A stretch of 25,861 nt of DNA. Source: Haplomitrium mnioides. Lineage: Eukaryota > Marchantiophyta > Haplomitriopsida > Calobryales. The notes beneath the pieces were generated by a model. It worked only from the letters and a program-made list of their open reading frames with translations, had not been told where the DNA came from and made no database searches. Shown here piece by piece: positions 1 to 9,567 of the stretch. Within the stretch, counting starts at the first letter, position 1. The number at the start of each line of letters is the position of its first letter. The translations under genes and the position numbers were made by a program. The stretch is taken from assembly GCA_049999725.1 (NCBI GenBank), contig JBNGIS010030151.1:1-25861 (forward strand), written 5' to 3'.

Positions 1-43
<43 letters not shown>
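1..43. repeat. (TA)n microsatellite
   Basis: An uninterrupted TA dinucleotide tract runs from the window edge, so its full length is unknown. It sits just past the end of the Copia A pol remnant. The equivalent place in copy B (about 15977-15987) has only a short TATATATATA tract, so the repeat has expanded in copy A. Confidence 0.95.
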
Positions 44-46
<3 letters not shown>

Positions 47-74
47 ATCATTGTTTGTTGTTTTTTTTGTATTT

Positions 75-660
75 CAAAGAGTCTTCGTAAACCAAACTCT
101 TAAGTATGTGCAATGTGTAGAGCATGTGGGAGTGGTTTGGTGAAGATATTTGCTCTATTATCTTTACTTGCTATCCATTGGACATTTATTTTGTCACTGT
201 GTTGCTAATGGGTGTAAAAGAATTTAGGAGCAATGTGTTTAATCCTGTCACCCTTGATAAAGCCTTGAGCAATCTAGTCAACACATGGTCAATTTTCCTC
301 GTAAATTATTGTAGGGGAATAAAGTAGAGGTTAGCCTGTATTGATGTTGATATGATCAATGAGTTGTCAGAGCCAGATACATTCCCTACTAGCCTCATAA
401 AGGGCTATGATTTCTGCATGGTTGGTCGAGTTAGTTGTAATTGTTTGTTTGGTGCTTTTCCATGAGATAGCAGTCTTTCTTTAAGGAAGACATATCATGT
501 TTGAGGCTTTACATCATCAGGATCAGATAAATATCCAATGTCGACGCATTCGACAATATCATTTGTTGCATTTCTAGGGAAGAAAAGTCCCGCTATGCGT
601 TCCCCACCTCTGGCTTTATGTCTTTTGTACCTTTTAGGAATCTGAAATGCGTTTGAGCCC
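75..660 (-). pseudogene. Copia A RNase H / pol C-terminus remnant
   Basis: The minus-strand translation contains broken pieces of the Copia RNase H region, for example phrases resembling GLFFPRNATND, YLSDPDD and WxAPNKQ. These match the better preserved copy B frame at 16352-16540. The open frame is interrupted many times by stops and shifts. RNase H would degrade the RNA strand during reverse transcription. The end of pol lies near 75-100, followed by the TA tract. There is no coding potential left. Confidence 0.75.
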
Positions 661-1190
661 ATTTCAGTAGTGAATAGTGGGCTTGGAGTTGTGCCTTGCG
701 AGTATATTTACTGCAAAAGATTTATCAGGTCTAGCTTGATTTGCAAGGTACATGAGGGCTCCTATTGTTGATAGATATGGTTTTTCTGGTCCCAGAATTT
801 GTTCATGTTCTTTTCGCTTTATGAACATGTCCTTGGTAGGGTTCGAAGATCTCATTTCCATTGGAGTGCTTGTTAGCTGAGCATTGTCCATATTGAATTG
901 TTTGAGAATCTTGGCCATATATGTGGATTGGTGGATCAGAACACCATCGAGCATATGCTCAAACTGAATGCCAAGACAAAAATTAGGTTCTCCGATGTCT
1001 CACATTTCAAAGATGTCTTTCAGTTGGCAATAGTGCTGGCAGCTAGAGTTTTTGTGCCAAAAATATTTATGTCATCTACATAAAGTGCAACTAGGACATA
1101 TTTAGAGCCTTGATGTTTCATGAATAGACATGGAGAAATGTCATCATTTGTAAAATTCAGTGTCATAATTTTTTATTTAAATCTCTAGTA
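661..1190 (-). pseudogene. Copia A reverse transcriptase, palm/thumb part
   Basis: The minus strand encodes the conserved Copia segment with FTNDD, CLFMKHQGSKYV and the catalytic YVDD box (codons in about 1063-1089), then LAxSTIA, FCLGIQFEHMLDGVLIHQSTY and KILKQFNMDNAQ, and finally GPEKPYLSTIGALMYLANQARPD. The last part is open at 664-954. Upstream the frame shifts near 1040. A TAG at 1185-1187 replaces the glutamine codon that copy B keeps in NWYQRF. The family assignment is firm; the enzyme is inactive. Confidence 0.88.
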
Positions 1191-1320
1191 CCAATTTGTG
1201 CCACTCTGTTTGAGCCCATATGTCGATCTTAGGACTTGAACTTCCATTTTTGTGCTTGATTGATCGATTGGTGATCCAAGTGCATTAATAGAATGCTTTG
1301 CCAACTTCACATTATCATGT
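1191..1320 (-). pseudogene. Copia A RT segment with the GLKQSG motif
   Basis: Reading the minus strand gives a block with ASxSPIDQS-like residues followed by TYGLKQSGTNWY. This is the conserved Copia RT motif that normally follows the fingers by about 25 residues. Here it is separated from the fingers block (1746-1991) by the hairpin repeat array at 1340-1748 and an assembly gap. The glutamine of GLKQSG is intact here but is a stop in copy B. Confidence 0.8.
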
Positions 1321-1339
1321 GGTATACTTTGATCATGGG

Positions 1340-1748
1340 GAACTAAAGGTCCACTCTATTGTTGCTCGTGCTGCTTGTATATATGTGGGACTAAAGGTCC
1401 TCTGCGGCGTTGTGTGCTTAGCAANNNNNNNNNNNNNNNNNNNNNNNNNNNNNNNNNNNNNNNNNNNNNNNNNNNNNNNNNNNNNNNNNNNNNNNNNNNN
1501 NNNNNNNNNNNNNNNNNNNNNNNNGAAGGTCCAACCTCAGAGTTTAGGCCATGAGAGACAAAAGGTCTAATATCAATATTTGGGCTATGAGAGACAAAAG
1601 GTCTAATCTCAGTATTTGGGCCATAAGAGACAAAAGGTCTAATCTCAGTATTTGAGCCATGAAAGACAAAAGGTCTAATCTCAATATTTGGGCTATGAGA
1701 GACAAAAGGTCTAATCTCAATATTTGGGCCATTTGGGACTAAAAGTCC
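1340..1748. repeat. Phased short-inverted-repeat array inside Copia A RT
   Basis: The 13-bp units have 4-bp inverted arms and a 5-bp centre. GAACTAAAGGTCC (1340) and GGACTAAAGGTCC (1388) lie 48 bp apart on the left of the gap. On the right, AGACAAAAGGTCT-type units start at 1556, 1592, 1628, 1664 and 1700, and GGACTAAAAGTCC starts at 1736, all exactly 36 bp apart. On the minus strand the 36-bp unit is in frame as a 12-residue repeat containing EIRPFV. A 100-N gap (1425-1524) interrupts the array, so the copy number is a minimum. Confidence 0.92.
1425..1524. other. Assembly gap (100 N)
   Basis: Exactly 100 N inside the hairpin array, probably because the repeats could not be assembled. The true length is unknown. 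Confidence 0.99.
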
Positions 1749-2336
1749 ATATGCACTTTGGTTATTCTCCCCCTGAATATGAAATGCCATCCTTGAGATG
1801 AGTTCGAGGGGTACTTTCATAAAAATTTGGGTATCCAAAGTGCCATATAAGTAGGTTGTGATGGCATCTATAATGTGCATAGTAAGATGACGTTGGATAA
1901 CAAATGCTATTATATTAGTAATAGTGTCCATGACATGTGAGTATATGAGGTCATAGCCACATCCAAGAATCTGAGTGTATCCTTTGGCCACTAATCTTGC
2001 CTTATATCTTGTGACATCGCCTTTTGCATTATATTAGCAGATAAAAATAAATCTGTAATTTTTCAGATGCATGTTTGGAAGTTTTGTTATAACAGATCTG
2101 AATACTTGTCGTTGTATAAGAGAGTCAAGTTCTGAATTTATCGCTTTTTCCCATTGGGGCCAATCGGTTCTTGATTGTGCTTCTTGTACAGATAAAGGAT
2201 CAGGCACATCCTTGTCTACAGATTGTGATACAGATAATGTGAATAGATCATCCATAGTGGTCTGAGATCTGTCCCATATTTGACCGGTATGGGAATAGTC
2301 AATTGCTATTTCTTCATTGTCTGTCGCAACGTTCAA
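1749..2336 (-). pseudogene. Copia A reverse transcriptase, fingers part
   Basis: The minus strand encodes the start of the RVT_2 domain. WPQWEKAINSELDSL and QRQVFRSV occur at about 2034-2336. After a frame break come AKGYTQI, YDLIYS, HLTMHIIDAIT and YLYGTLDTQIFMKVP at about 1790-1991. Normally this runs directly into the KLxxSLYGLKQSG segment, but here the array at 1340-1748 intervenes. Copy B has the same arrangement at 17821-18240. Confidence 0.87.
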
Positions 2337-2760
2337 TGATGTCGATGATTTAGGCTTATTCTTTGAGCCAATAGGTCTGCCATGCTTTTCCTTAGGCTGT
2401 ATGTTAGTAGCAGGGGTGTCGACCTTTTGAAGTCTTGTTGGTGCATTAGCAGCTTCTATATGAGATTTGGTAATGTTGGCTCCATTGTTAAATGCATCGG
2501 CATTTTAATTAATGTTTGATGTAAATGGAGGAGTCTTTTGACTTCGGCATCAGAATGTCTGTTTTGTTGATCGAAGTCCAATGGAAAGTGCTGGTGCCAT
2601 ATTAAGTTGTCCTTAGGTTTGGGTTGTACAGCTTTGTTCTCTTGTGTTAGATGTGGAAAAGATTCTTCAAAGAATTGGTAGTCTGCGAATTGAGACTTAA
2701 TTGCGAAGATGTGATATATCTACTGGGATTCCTACAGCAAGTTGATGTGGGGAATTCTGA
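2337..2760 (-). pseudogene. Copia A integrase-RT linker remnant
   Basis: Broken minus-strand frames hold the typical plant Copia linker phrases TKSHIEAANAPTRL and KHGRPIGSKNK (about 2360-2480). Closer to integrase are phrases like SLVCQNSPHQL and a proline-rich stretch. No catalytic function is assigned to this part. Several stops separate the pieces. The same linker is present in copy B at 18240-18752. Confidence 0.7.
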
Positions 2761-3360
2761 CAAACTAGAGATGGTCTGTAACGTAATAGAGATGTTGTGT
2801 GCATGACTGCATGTCTCTAGGCAGTTGTGGAGAGGTTTGAATTCAAAAGTATTGGTCTTGCTATGAGTTGTATTCTCTTAATAGCAGATTTTGCAATGCC
2901 ATTCTGAAAGTGTACATGTGGAACTGAATATTGTATGTCTATGCCGGCATATGTGCAAAAGTCGTCAAAAGTTTGTGAAGAGAATTCTCTGGCGTTGTCC
3001 ATTCTCAGGTTTCTGATTAGGTAATCAGGGAATTGTGGTGAGAGTTTCAAGATTTGAGATAACAGTTTCGGGAAGACCATGTTTTGGATTGTAAGAAGAG
3101 ATACTTTTGACCATTTGGATGATGCATCAATGGTGACAAGGAAATATCTGAATGGTCCTGAAGGTGGGTGGATAAATCCACAAACATCAACGTGGATTCT
3201 CTCGAGAAATTGAGGAATTGTGGTTGTTGTTTTATCGTGAGAAGGTGCAATACTCATTTTGCCTTGTGTACATGCCAAGCATGGTGTATTCAATGGCAGT
3301 GGGTGCACGTTTTGAGGTATGCCTTTGCTATCATTTTTGATGTGGTAAAACATGTCTAGG
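2761..3360 (-). pseudogene. Copia A integrase core, catalytic Glu replaced
   Basis: The frame 2817-3353 begins at MFYHIKNDSKG and includes the pre-integrase zinc-binding end CLACTQGKM. It continues with IHVDVCG (first catalytic Asp), FLVTIDASSKW, and LRMDNAREFSS (second Asp). The third catalytic position falls in NGIAKSAIKR, where the family normally has NGLAES; the Glu codon is now AAA (2889-2891), one G-to-A change. The retroviral-type integrase would insert the cDNA. The N-terminal half of the zinc domain is missing because the frame abuts the foreign LTR exactly at 3361. It is inactive. Confidence 0.88.
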
Positions 3361-5964
3361 TGTCAGCCCCCTCCTTCTGGTCTTATCCTCCAAACACCGC
3401 TCTTTGGAAGGAAAAGGCTGACTTTGTCGGGTTTCAGGTCCTTTTATGAGATGGCCCCGTTGCAAGTTATCAATTTCAGGCCTTAAGGGTGTTCCTTCTC
3501 ACCTTACCGACCTTTCTCCTTATTCCACTCTCTATTCAAACATTCACACACACCACAGAAGCGCCTCTGATCAGATTCCAAAGTGTATTTCAGGGATCCG
3601 AAATAGGATCCAGACTCAAAGTTTTACAATGCAGGATCAAGTCTTGATATCTGAATTATACAGGAGATCTGCCTCTTTACTGCCTTATCCTCTAACTCTG
3701 ATTCTTGGACCCCTGCTGATCTGAAATCCTATTCACTTGGGATCTGAAATGTCTTCCCAGTAATTACAAACAGAATACAAAACTAACTACACCCTGCCTA
3801 CACAACACCACACACTCCGCCGGCATTCCTCTGCCTTGGGCTGAACCCCGCAACACAGTCGTGACCTCTCAACCCTTCATTCCTCTCATTCCTCCGCAGC
3901 TCCTCTGTTTCTCCCAAGGTCCGATCTTTACTGCCTCCCTTGCAATCCTGCTCTTTATTCCAGCAATTCCAACCTTCTCTTGAGTCTTACGAATTCAGTG
4001 ACACATCCTCCCTCTACTCACGCACCCTTCTCTAGATAGTCTTTTTACCTTCCCTCGCGAGAAGCCCTGTTTGACTTCCTCAGGATCAGAAGAGGTCTTG
4101 TTTAACTTCCACCTCTGGAAGACAGTCCTCTCGACTGCTGGCCACCCACTCCACCTTGAGCTTCGAAGGGATCTTCTCTGCAGTGCGCGGGCACTAACAC
4201 AACCACTCCTCTCTTGACTCCACAAGATTTTAACGCCAGCAACCTTCTCCGAATGCTGCTGGGACTGATCTCCTGCACAAACCAAAGCTGAGCTGACACC
4301 AGGACCCCCTCTTGGCTGCCCCTCACGAAATACAGACTGAAAGAATCCTCCTCTCCTCTACGTGTTGGTCCACCTCCCAATGCTGGCCTGCCTTCACATG
4401 CGAGTACACCTGAGTAGTCTGAGCCTCTAGAGCCTCCTGCCCAGCGATTCCCAGCACTCCCTCAGTCCACCTCCACCCTGTGATAGCATTCCCTCACGAG
4501 TACACCCAATGCACCAAAGGTCTCACCAGAACTCTCTCCTCCGTATCTCGCTGCTTTCCTTGCACCCAAAAACAGTCCTCGTCGCTTCGAAGCAAGGTAG
4601 TCTATCCCCGCACTCGTTTCCTCTCCAGCTTTGACGATTCATCACCGCCCTCCCTTGGAAGTCCCTGTTTCACTTATCTGACGGTCGAGAGGTGCATTGC
4701 GCCTTTTTTCATGACTCGTAGGTGATATTCTTACCAGATTCACAGTCTAAAAATGGCACCANNNNNNNNNNNNNNNNNNNNNNNNNNNNNNNNNNNNNNN
4801 NNNNNNNNNNNNNNNNNNNNNNNNNNNNNNNNNNNNNNNNNNNNNNNNNNNNNNNNNNNNNGTGCATCGCGCCTTTTTTCATGACTCATAGGTGAGATTC
4901 TTACCAGATTCACAGTCTAAAAATGGCACCAACATCTGCGCCTTGTCGTTTTCTATCCAACAAGACAAATTTCACGCGAAACCGACACCTGTAGCTCTCG
5001 CAATCCGCATTTGTATCGACGTACCTTTTTGCTTTTGTTTCTTCCTCGTTATAGCTTGGCAACCCGTGAGATCCTTCGGATGCCAGGTAGCTGACAGGTG
5101 GCGCATCGCAGGAGCCCGTTGGATTCCTCGGACCCAGAAACCAGTGAGATTCCACGGACATTGGGCAGCTGACATGTGGCGCGTTGAGGGAGCCCGTTGG
5201 CTTCGCGAGTATCAAGATCCCCGAGGGATCTCTAAGATTCCCGTAGATTCCCGGATCCCGCAGAGGGGCCACGTCATCCGTTGCCGCGCCGCCCGACGCC
5301 GCCCCGCAAAGGGGTAGGCGGACCGTCGCCTTGACCGGACTCCGAAGTTGACTCGCGTTGACCATCCTCTGTGGATGCCACGTCATCCGTGAAATGGTTC
5401 CTCGCTGAGTAAGAACGTTACCTGTTGTCACCGCTTCAGATCCCGCTCGCAATAAGAACTCTGGCTTCCTTCGTAAAGTCCTTGCTCCGCTTGATATAGG
5501 AACTATGCAGACTCGCCGTGACTCCCCGTTGAACTTCCAGACCAGAACTACGATAGGTCACCGTTTCGAATGCTGGCTTCTTCTGGCCGTAACGTCGCTT
5601 CATCGGCTTTTCACCACAAGAACTAAGCACTCCCGAAACTCCCATCGAACTTTCAGACCATACCTTGTCGAACTTTTCGCCGCTTCGCCGGATCAGATAT
5701 ATATCAGCGTTTCGCCTTGCTCGCTCTTTGTCTGGCCGGGCCCACGATTAGTCACTGTTTCGCACCCGCTTAAGACTTCCTCTCAGATCCACGTTAAGTG
5801 GAATCCCCACTTTGGAAGGCAACTCGGAACCCGTTTACCTGGGACTTCATCATTTTCCGCTAAGTCCTGCGGACTCCCTGGGAACGCCACGTGTCCCTTA
5901 ACCCGTGAAGCGCGGTGGGACTGCCATGTTTCCGCAGCTCCCCACGAAGTTCCTTACCTCGTAA
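3361..5964 (-). mobile_element. 5'-truncated LTR related to the TR-GAG LTR, inserted in Copia A
   Basis: Read on the minus strand, this block aligns in order with large parts of the LTR at 18838-22620. Shared stretches include the hairpin block around CCCCTTTGCGGGG (5295-5320 here, 20420-20445 there), a block with GGTGGACCA, GTGGAGTGGG and GGCTTCTCGCGAGGGAA (about 4050-4160 here), and a tail with GGGGCCATCTCA (about 3450). Its 3' end at 3361 reads GGCTGACA, the exact reverse complement of TGTCAGCC, the 5' end of the related LTR. About the first 550 bp of the LTR are absent at the 5965 side. There is no internal region, so this was a solo LTR or became one by deletion. The open frames inside are not genes. 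Confidence 0.8.
4692..4931. repeat. 70-bp direct repeat abutting both edges of a 100-N gap
   Basis: Positions 4692-4761 and 4862-4931 are the same 70-bp sequence with three differences. One copy ends exactly at the gap and the other begins exactly after it. This pattern is expected of two contig ends that overlap but were not merged. The gap itself is 4762-4861. Confidence 0.95.
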
Positions 5965-6276
5965 CTATGATCTGTACTTGCAATCTTGCAAAATGGTGTG
6001 CGAAGATCCGTTGTCTACAATGCAGGCTATCTCAAATGTAGTTTTCTGGTTTGACATAGATGAATAAGTCATGTGACATTCAGGATGTATATTGTATTGT
6101 GGATATTCATCTGTGTCTGTCAATTCCAGTAAGTAGCCTTGCACCTCATGGTTGTGAGGTCTGGTACTATGTTGGTATAATCGCGCTAGGTGTGCGGGTA
6201 CTCTACACGTGGGCTGGGTGTGGCCACGTGTGCCACATTGAGTACATGTAGTTTGCTGTTGACGCAGGTTAGACAT
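5965..6276 (-). pseudogene. Copia A nucleocapsid knuckle and aspartic protease start
   Basis: The 103-residue minus-strand frame contains the CCHC knuckle CTQCGTRGHTQPTC (residues about 11-24, CX2CX4HX4C). It is followed by the typical post-knuckle phrase AHLARLYQ and, near the C-terminus, the protease active-site region IVDNGSSHTILQD. Zinc knuckles package RNA; the protease would process the polyprotein. The frame ends abruptly after CKYR at the junction with the foreign LTR (about 5965), and the rest of the protease and the GAG pre-integrase domain are gone. Confidence 0.88.
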
Positions 6277-6305
6277 ATTTCGTTGACCTCAATAAAGTGG
6301 TCTGG

Positions 6306-7109
6306 CTACTTTATTATTCCATGTGCGCTGTGAAGCATTTTTTGGTGTCGTCGTATGCGACGGTTGGAATGTAGATCCATGTTATTGGAATTCAGAGGTC
6401 GACTGTTGGTTGGGCGGTTATAGCTCCCCTTGAATCTGGGATTACCCCTTCCTCTTCCTATGGAAGAATGTCTATTCCTAGAGCGGAGGTAAAGACTTGT
6501 CCTTGTAAAGTGTAATTCAGGGTTTTGATGAGGAGCGGTAGATCCTGTAGGTCTCTTCTTTGCATTTTCCATGAGGAGCAGTTGATGCTTTTCAGCAAGT
6601 AGAATGTATGCTATGAGTTCAAAGTACCGAGTGAATCGCATATTGTGATGCCGAAATGAGATTGCTCATAGAGAAGGTCGATAGAGTTTCTCTATTTGTT
6701 CTTCATCAGTCACAGGATGACTACGGATTGCTAGCTGTGAAACAATGCGAAATAGTTCATTGTTGTAGTTGACAATGGACGTGTGGTCCTGAACTCGTAG
6801 ATTAATCCAATTGTGTCTTGTTGTAGGGAGTGATATGCTTATCAGATGGTCGAATCTGAGTTTCAGTTCTTCCCATAGTAGATGCGGACTATGATAGATC
6901 AGGTATTGAAGTCTTAGAGGTTCCACCAGGTGGTGTCTGATCAAGATAATGGCTCTTGTTGCATCACATGGGGTGATGTTGTCGTCCGTGTTTATGACTT
7001 CACGGATAGCCTTGGATGTTAAATAAGTCTTGACGTCTAGTGACCAAGAACAGTAGTTGGAGCCGTCCAATTTCAGAGCTTGGAATTTCAGAGATTCCAC
7101 AGATGTCAT
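6306..7109 (-). pseudogene. Copia A gag (UBN2-type), frameshifted
   Basis: The likely start is the ATG at 7109 (MTSVESLKFQALKLDG); the open frame runs back to 7250 without an upstream ATG. Family phrases are SNYCSWSLDVKTYL, LRLQYLIYHSPHLLWEELKLRFDH and RHNWINLRVQDH, followed by the EQIEK region. Near 6700 the frame is lost: the expected TLSTFSMSNLI continues in another frame, then RYFELIAYILLAEKHQLLLMENAKKRPTGS in a third frame (6306-6641), ending in a basic, glycine/arginine-rich tail. Gag would form the cytoplasmic particle. At least two frameshifts kill it. Confidence 0.88.
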
Positions 7110-8033
7110 TGTGGGTCTATTCTCTGTCCTGTTGAGAATACATGTGAATGAGAAAGATGAACATGAATTTTTGGCGAATGCAGCTGCTGAGTCAGGGCTA
7201 TGATTGTCTGTACTTGGTATAGATTGGTGATCGACTTGATGTTTGGTCAATCACGGACACTTGTACCTGTTTATGTTTTCTACTTTAAGCAGAAAGATCA
7301 AAAATTGAAATGAAAAAGCAGGAAAGAATTGACTAGCTGCGTGTCGATCGGTATAAACATTGAGAAATGAAATAAAAAATTGATGTGGCTAATGGATGAA
7401 GAAAATGCCATGTATTCGTATGTATCTATTGCTTCTGGTGTGCCAGTTCTGTGTCCTCCAAGATCTTCCTTGAGTGTACTCCCAGAGCTAAAACAGAGTC
7501 TAGTCCTCAATCATTGTTGTGCCTCTTTGTAATACTAATTCTGTAACGAGAAAAGAAAGGTAATAGTTGCAGGTTTGTGCAGATAGGGGTTGAGCTTTGG
7601 AGGTGACAGAGGTCAACATTTCTTGTTAGTATGATTTGCCTATAACCTCTGTCAGAAGTAGTTCAGAATCAACAAGTATGTCCTTTGTGAGGGACAAATT
7701 CATTCAGAGAATGGAAAAAAAAATCAATCAAAGATGATCAAAGAATGGGTTGAGATATTTGAACCAGGAAGTTTTGGAGAATAGAGTGAAAGAGGTGGAA
7801 GTTGCAGAGTGTAGTGTTGCTCTTTTGTTGACTGTTGATGTAGCGTCTTGTGTAGTCGCATGTGTGAAGGTATCTTTCACCAAAGATGTTTCTAACTGGG
7901 TCTTCAATGCTGCATAAACAAGTGAGTTGAACTTGTGCATAGGTCTGTGCAACCTATGCATGGGGTTTCCCTTGCTTAGATAGTGCTCTGGCACAGTAGA
8001 GAACTAAGCCAACAACAAGGTAATACCAGAAAC
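7110..8033 (-). other. Copia A 5' leader, with possible primer-binding site
   Basis: No protein family is recognisable between gag and the LTR. At 8028-8021 the minus strand reads TGGTATTA, one transition from TGGTATCA, the usual initiator-tRNA-Met primer-binding start. It lies five bases inside the proposed LTR end. The remaining leader is AT-rich. Confidence 0.45.
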
Positions 8034-9265
8034 TGAGAAGAAAAAGTCGATAGGAGTTCATATAAACTAGTGTCAAAAGATGGCGGGTGTACACGTTGGT
8101 GTTGTCTCCTATGCTAGACAGCTTCTAACATAGAAAGTAGAGAAAGCAAAAGTCTCACGAAGAACCGTTGGTTGAAATGGTGAAGAGATACAACATTGGT
8201 TCGTAAGCATAGATGTTAGCAATAGAGATAGGAAGAAAGTGGAGAGTATGATCTAATAGTTGTTGTTGTTGAAGAGACAGCTTCAGCTTGTCATGGGATG
8301 AGGAACAAAGACAAAACAAACAAGAGGATACAATGCAGGTCAGCTTCGGGCATGCATAGAGTCGACGAGTCAAGAGAGTAATGAGCCAATGTTGCTCAGT
8401 GTCGTCGAACAGAGGGAAGACAACAAGAAAAGGAAAAAGAAGATCAATTGTGAGGTTGCAATAGGGAGCAATGTTGTCAAGCTCGGACCAAGAAAATGGG
8501 AGAGAAGTTCTCCAACCAAGCAATCGCAAAGTGTCCCACAAATAAGTAGAGAGTCGCGAAGCAAGGGAGCAAGTATGCCGCCAAGCAAAGAAGAGAAAAG
8601 GTAAGAAGTTCGTCGAATGAGGAGCGCAACGTCATCTGGAAGAGTAGAATGTCATCAAGTCAAAGGTCGATGGTGCATCAAAATGGGCGAGCAAGAATCA
8701 CCAGATGAAGCATCGAGCAACAGCGCTAGTGAGCCAGAGTAGCAAAGTTGAGTAGTGTCGAGCAGGGTTGAGCAGGAGTAGCAAAAGCGAGCAATGCGAG
8801 CATAAGTAGCCAAGTGAGCAACGCGAGTAGGAGCAGCTAAGCAAGTAACGCAAGCAGGAGCAGGCTAGGGTCGTGAAGCATGAGCGCGCCCTAACTTGTA
8901 CGGGGAGGTTTTCTAAGAGAAAAAAAGAAAGATGAAGAAAGAAAAGGATGGATGCTCAAAGAGAAGAGGAAAACCTTGTTCGGAAAGTAGCGAAAGAGAA
9001 AAAAATGAAATGTGCCCGGGAGCAAAACTATAGAAAAAGGAGTCCAACACAGAGGTAGAATGTAGTACGCAGATGTTGGAGCTTTTTCAAATGTTGGTGC
9101 AGCATAAGTACATGCGAGAGAGAAAAAATGTATGTAGAGTCCTTTCATGCTATTACGTGTTATCGCATGAGCACCGCATGCATAAATACAAGAGTCTCCA
9201 AGACGGACGAGTAGAATAATTAGGTCGGGACTGCTTACATGGGGTATATATATGTCCCTATAATA
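8034..9265 (-). mobile_element. Copia A 5' LTR (proposed limits)
   Basis: The minus strand from 9265 reads TATTATAGGGACATATATAT. It aligns with TGTTATAGGGACATATATAA at the proposed start of the copy B 3' LTR (15478), and the two continue together through TTGGAGACTC and a CTCATGC(G/A)ATAACA block (down to about 9150 and 15365). A TATA-like ACATATATATA lies within the first 30 bp. The downstream limit at 8034 rests only on a CA end and the possible primer-binding site. The LTR is pyrimidine-rich on its own strand and has no coding function. Confidence 0.6.
8690..8875. repeat. GAGCA/GAGTAGCA quasi-repeat within the Copia A LTR
   Basis: The plus strand is saturated with short variants of GAGCA, GAGTAGCA and GAGCAGGAG at roughly 8-12 bp spacing (for example GAGCAGGGTTGAGCAGGAG near 8760). 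The units are too degenerate for a fixed period. This is low-complexity LTR sequence and not a gene. Confidence 0.6.
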
Positions 9266-9306
9266 GTATAGAAATTCTTATAAAAGAAAAATTCTTTTAA
9301 GAAAAA

Positions 9307-9567
9307 TGTTGAGTGATGTGTGTATTAGACAATACAACAAGTAGGCTCATTAGCTCAATGTATGGAGTGCAATCCAAATCCACCTCTCTTCTCTCCTCTC
9401 ATCTCATATATCTCATCAATCAATAATACAATGGATAATCATCCTTGTATCTAGGATTAGGGTTAGGATTAGCTTAATATAATTACTAAGATAGATTAGT
9501 AATCTAATGATAGATCAGGTAAAGTAGCTTCTAATCCTAGTTCAATGTTACCCTATATATCATAACA
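9307..9567 (-). mobile_element. Possible short solo LTR
   Basis: On the minus strand the segment starts TGTTATGATATATAGGG and ends CACTCAACA, giving TGTT...AACA termini and a length of 261 bp, plausible for a short plant LTR. There is no matching 5-bp target duplication (AAAAA on one side, CTAGG on the other) and no second copy in the window, so this is only a candidate. Confidence 0.35.

Larger units (their letters stand above)
1..9265 (-). mobile_element. Ty1/Copia retrotransposon copy A, degraded, 3' end beyond window
   Basis: Reading the minus strand from high to low coordinates gives a 5' LTR (about 9265-8034), a leader, gag with a UBN2-like domain, a CCHC knuckle and protease, integrase, reverse transcriptase and RNase H. 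This is the Ty1/Copia order, with integrase before RT. The 3' LTR should lie left of position 1. Every coding block carries stops or frameshifts, so the element is dead. It is interrupted at 3361-5964 by an LTR from another family, and about 100-150 codons between protease and integrase are missing. The stretch 45-2750 is a paralogue of 15990-18752 (copy B). The family is certain from motifs; the Copia lineage is not assigned. Confidence 0.9.

Noticed and set aside
4910-5452. 180-residue open frame as a gene
   Set aside because: It lies inside the LTR fragment, is GC-rich with no family resemblance, and is not kept in the related LTR.
9455-9475. Telomere-like TTAGGGTTAGG
   Set aside because: Only about one and a half units, and not the plant TTTAGGG form in tandem.
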